From DATDOY01 sp035293045 (GTDB lineage: Bacteria; Actinomycetota; Acidimicrobiia; IMCC26256; JACPCJ01), in contig DATDOY010000070.1 in NCBI GenBank assembly GCA_035293045.1, forward strand, positions 1-6,758: a stretch of 6,758 nucleotides of DNA. Reading direction: 5' to 3'. The position numbers were made by a program, and so were the translations under genes. Shown here piece after piece: positions 5,052 through 6,758 of the stretch. Every line of letters starts with the position of its first letter. Positions within the stretch are counted from its first letter, which is position 1. The notes under the pieces are model-generated. The model worked only from the letters and a program-made list of their open reading frames with translations, searched no databases and was not told where the DNA came from.

Positions 5052-5792
5052 ATGGACCCTCACTTCATCGACGAGACGGCCCGGGCCCAACATGGCCTCA
5101 TCACCACGCGCCAGGCGCTCGACGCCGGGGCCAGCCCGAGTTGGATTCGAGCCCAGGCCCGGGCGAGACGGCTCATCCCCGTGCGCCGCGGGGTGTATCG
5201 CGTGCAAGGGGCGCCGGTGACCCAGGACCAGGTGTGGCTGGCAGCCATCCTCGCCGCGGGCGCGGGGACCGTGCTGTCGCACCGGAGTGCGGCGGCCGCC
5301 TGGGCCCTGCGAGGGTTCCGTCCACCGCTGCGAGTCGATCTGTTGTCGGCGTCCAACCGTCCCCGGGGTCCCGGCATCCGCGGCCACGAAACCGGCTGGC
5401 TCCCGGCATCCGACCGCGCCGAGCTGCGCGGCGTGCCCGTGACCACGCCCGCCCGCACCTTGATCGACGCCTCCGGTGGCTTTCACCCGTGGTCGCTGGG
5501 CCGCATCGTCGACGACGCCCTGTGCCGAGGGATCGTCACCCTGTCGGGGCTAGCGGCGTGCTTCGACGACATGCCACCCTCCGGACGCCGGCCGAGCGCG
5601 GCGATGCGCGTGGTGCTCCGCGACCGCCTCGCCCGCGCCGCTCGCCCGAGCGCGCTGCTGCGCTCATGCGGACCCGAAAGGGCCGAGACCGCGCGTGAGC
5701 AGGACAGCCTGGATCAGTCGGGGGGACGGATGACGATGCGCGCGCCGCCGATGACCCGTTCCTCGGGCTCTCCTTCGCGCTCGCACTCGTAG
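5052..5792 (+). CDS. AbiEi-like (type IV toxin-antitoxin antitoxin family) protein, C-terminally truncated
   Basis: The N-terminus resembles the AbiEi antitoxin N-terminal domain: a winged helix starting HFIDETARAQHGLITTRQAL (4-23), then SWIRAQARARRLIPVRRGVY (30-49). The family's following block includes TVLSHRSAAAAWALRGF (73-89) and GVPVTTPARTLIDASG (127-142), with IVDDALCRGIVT near 152-163. Relatives often continue into a DUF559/Vsr-like C-terminal domain. Here recognisable sequence stops near residue 205, and the last 40 residues are low-complexity, with the final 26 antisense to the VOC gene (79-bp overlap). The ATG at 5052 is the first possible start because TAG at 5043-5045 is in frame. 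No AbiEii nucleotidyltransferase toxin lies next to it, so it is an orphan. Such orphans are frequent in Actinobacteria and are usually regulators of unknown target. It may be a decaying gene. Confidence 0.75.
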   Translation: MDPHFIDETARAQHGLITTRQALDAGASPSWIRAQARARRLIPVRRGVYRVQGAPVTQDQVWLAAILAAGAGTVLSHRSAAAAWALRGFRPPLRVDLLSASNRPRGPGIRGHETGWLPASDRAELRGVPVTTPARTLIDASGGFHPWSLGRIVDDALCRGIVTLSGLAACFDDMPPSGRRPSAAMRVVLRDRLARAARPSALLRSCGPERAETAREQDSLDQSGGRMTMRAPPMTRSSGSPSRSHS

Positions 5793-6502
5793 CGATCGAC
5801 GCCCGGCGATCCCTCGCGCTGCTCGAGGAGCAAACGACCGCCGCCGGGCCACGCGAGTTCGACGGCCTCGGCGCGCTCGGCGACCACGTGTCCCTGCATG
5901 ACGTCGCCGAAGAACCCGCGAGCCGCTCCCAGGTCGGGAACCCCGATCGCGACTCGGCGCAGGGTCGCCCGACGTTCGGCGCGGGCCGGGGGCGTCGGCC
6001 ACCACTCCACGGATCCGAAGTCCGACGTGCCGTCCGCTCGGGCGCGCTCGTGCTCCTCGACGAGAGCTGCGTCGAAGGTCGATTCCGCCACTTGCACGAC
6101 GGTTCCGAACGTGTCCTTGGGGTGATAGAAGGCCTCGCGCCACCACGGGTTGTCGAGTTGCGTGCGTACCGGCGTGTATCCCGCCGCTTCGAGCCGGGCG
6201 ATCTCGTCGCGAATGCCGTCGACCTTGAACGTCATGTGGTGCGGGCCCTCGCCGTTGCGCTCGAGAAAGCGGGCGAGGAAGTCGAACCGCTCGGCTGCCC
6301 ACGGCTCCATCAACTCGATCTTCATGCCCTCGCCGGGATCGGATGGGTCGGCGGGGTTCGGCCGGCGCCCCAGGCGGATCTGCACGATTCGGAATCCCAC
6401 CGACTGGCCGCCGTCGACCACGCCGGCGCCGAGGTCGCCGACGAACGCAAACAGTGCATCGGTGACGTCGTGCAGGCCGAGGGCAACGTGGTCGAGATCC
6501 AT
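5714..6502 (-). CDS. VOC family protein (two glyoxalase/epimerase-like domains)
   Basis: This 262-aa protein of the vicinal oxygen chelate superfamily starts at the ATG at 6502, where MDLDHVALGL is the classic first strand. In the first domain (about 1-142), H5, E63 (MKIELMEP) and H88/H89 (GPHHMTFKVDGI) match the metal ligands of methylmalonyl-CoA epimerase-like folds. The usual fourth acidic ligand (G-x-x-[VI]-E) is replaced by Q137 in TFGTVVQVAE. The second domain (about 182-260) begins RRVAIGVPDLGAARGFFGDV with arginine where histidine is normal, and looks degenerate. It is a cytoplasmic enzyme or binding protein of unknown substrate. Epimerase, dioxygenase or lyase roles are all possible, and the altered ligands argue against a confident name. 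A longer frame reaches back to 6589 but would overlap the divergent gene and lacks domain support. Its end overlaps the AbiEi-like gene. Confidence 0.88.
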   Translation of the reverse strand: MDLDHVALGLHDVTDALFAFVGDLGAGVVDGGQSVGFRIVQIRLGRRPNPADPSDPGEGMKIELMEPWAAERFDFLARFLERNGEGPHHMTFKVDGIRDEIARLEAAGYTPVRTQLDNPWWREAFYHPKDTFGTVVQVAESTFDAALVEEHERARADGTSDFGSVEWWPTPPARAERRATLRRVAIGVPDLGAARGFFGDVMQGHVVAERAEAVELAWPGGGRLLLEQREGSPGVDRYECEREGEPEERVIGGARIVIRPPD

Positions 6503-6578
6503 GCGCCGGGCATCGTGGCACACGTCACGCCGAGCGCCTGCATGGCCGAGGATGCGAGACGGGTACGCTGCGCCGGTC
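6503..6578. other. Short divergent intergenic region upstream of the VOC gene
   Basis: These 76 nt separate the VOC start from the divergent partial gene. Neither start has a clear Shine-Dalgarno sequence. CACGAT on the minus strand (6517-6512) is a weak -10 candidate 9 nt before the VOC ATG. No palindrome comparable to the one at 1293 is present. Confidence 0.3.
6564..6569 (+). promoter_or_regulatory. Candidate -10 element of the 3'-terminal partial gene
   Basis: TACGCT matches TAnnnT and lies 9 nt before the ATG at 6579. Transcription from it would begin at or just before the ATG and give a leaderless or near-leaderless message. No strong -35 is seen. Confidence 0.3.
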
Positions 6579-6758
6579 ATGGAGGGCAACCGCCGCGGTT
6601 ACGTGCGCGACGTCGGCAAAGCCGCCGTCACCCAAGCGAAGGGATCCGTCCGGGGTCGTCTCCGCAACGGCCTCGCCGACCTCCTTCGCAACGATCCTGA
6701 GGTGTTGTCGTCGGCGATCGAACTCGGGCTCGTGCGTCGAGAATGGGTCGACGACCCC
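6579..6758 (+). CDS. 5' end of an unrecognised protein (partial)
   Basis: An ATG at 6579 opens a frame with no stop through the last base, giving 60 residues of a protein that continues outside the window. It begins MEGNRRGYVRDVGKAAVTQA and later contains LRNGLADLLRNDPEVLSSAI (28-47) and LGLVRREWVDDP (49-60). The segment is charged, helical, soluble and has no signal peptide or membrane segment. Codon third positions are mostly G or C. The compact helical opening could be an N-terminal regulatory region ahead of a larger domain, but I cannot name the family. It is divergent from the VOC gene, with 76 nt between the starts. Confidence 0.6.
   Translation, partial: MEGNRRGYVRDVGKAAVTQAKGSVRGRLRNGLADLLRNDPEVLSSAIELGLVRREWVDDP

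Noticed and set aside
3951..5486. A 511-codon open frame on the minus strand
   Set aside because: It is antisense to the well-supported LysR and AbiEi-like genes, is arginine-, glycine- and histidine-rich as expected for a GC-rich shadow frame, and shows no domain.
6503..6589. Longer VOC start at the ATG at 6589
   Set aside because: It would overlap the divergent gene starting at 6579 and adds 29 residues with no VOC character. The ATG at 6502 begins exactly at the first conserved strand.

Overview
The window is a high-GC chromosomal segment, with GC-rich third codon positions and frequent GTG starts. A WhiB-family iron-sulfur regulator, a protein type essentially confined to Actinobacteria and their phages, places it in that phylum. 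The mixture of an ACAD10/11-type phosphotransferase, a DrrAB exporter and an AbiEi-like protein fits a soil or aquatic actinobacterium, possibly Acidimicrobiia. The genus cannot be fixed from sequence alone. No tRNA, rRNA, CRISPR array, transposase, integrase or insertion sequence was seen.

Layout from left to right. The 3' end of an unrecognised + strand gene (1-168) converges on a minus-strand aminoglycoside-phosphotransferase-like kinase (191 to about 1264/1291). That kinase is divergent from a two-gene + strand ABC exporter operon (ATPase 1330-2355, permease 2358-3215). A perfect 16-bp palindrome (1293-1308) lies in the short gap between the kinase and the exporter. It carries TTGACC in both orientations and looks like a TetR-type operator shared by both transcription units, but no TetR gene lies in the window.

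The exporter operon converges on a minus-strand pair: a WhiB regulator (3404-3745) and, 18 nt beyond its stop and in the same frame, a 50-residue single-pass membrane protein (3233-3385). The whiB gene is divergent from a LysR-type regulator (4044-4946). The roughly 300-nt gap between them holds two inverted repeats and a loosely repeated motif, and is the richest non-coding region here.

Downstream lies an orphan AbiEi-like antitoxin-family protein (5052-5792). It keeps its N-terminal region, lacks a recognisable C-terminal domain, and runs 79 bp antisense into a two-domain VOC (glyoxalase/epimerase-fold) protein on the minus strand (5714-6502). The 5' end of a further, unrecognised + strand gene (6579 to the window end) is divergent from the VOC gene.

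The gene content is mostly ordinary actinobacterial material. The kinase and exporter are plausibly co-regulated, and LysR may control whiB and its membrane-protein partner, but both links are inferences from layout and palindromes. The least expected items are the small membrane protein in frame behind whiB and the palindromic control regions. I see no evidence for a wholly new defence or metabolic system.
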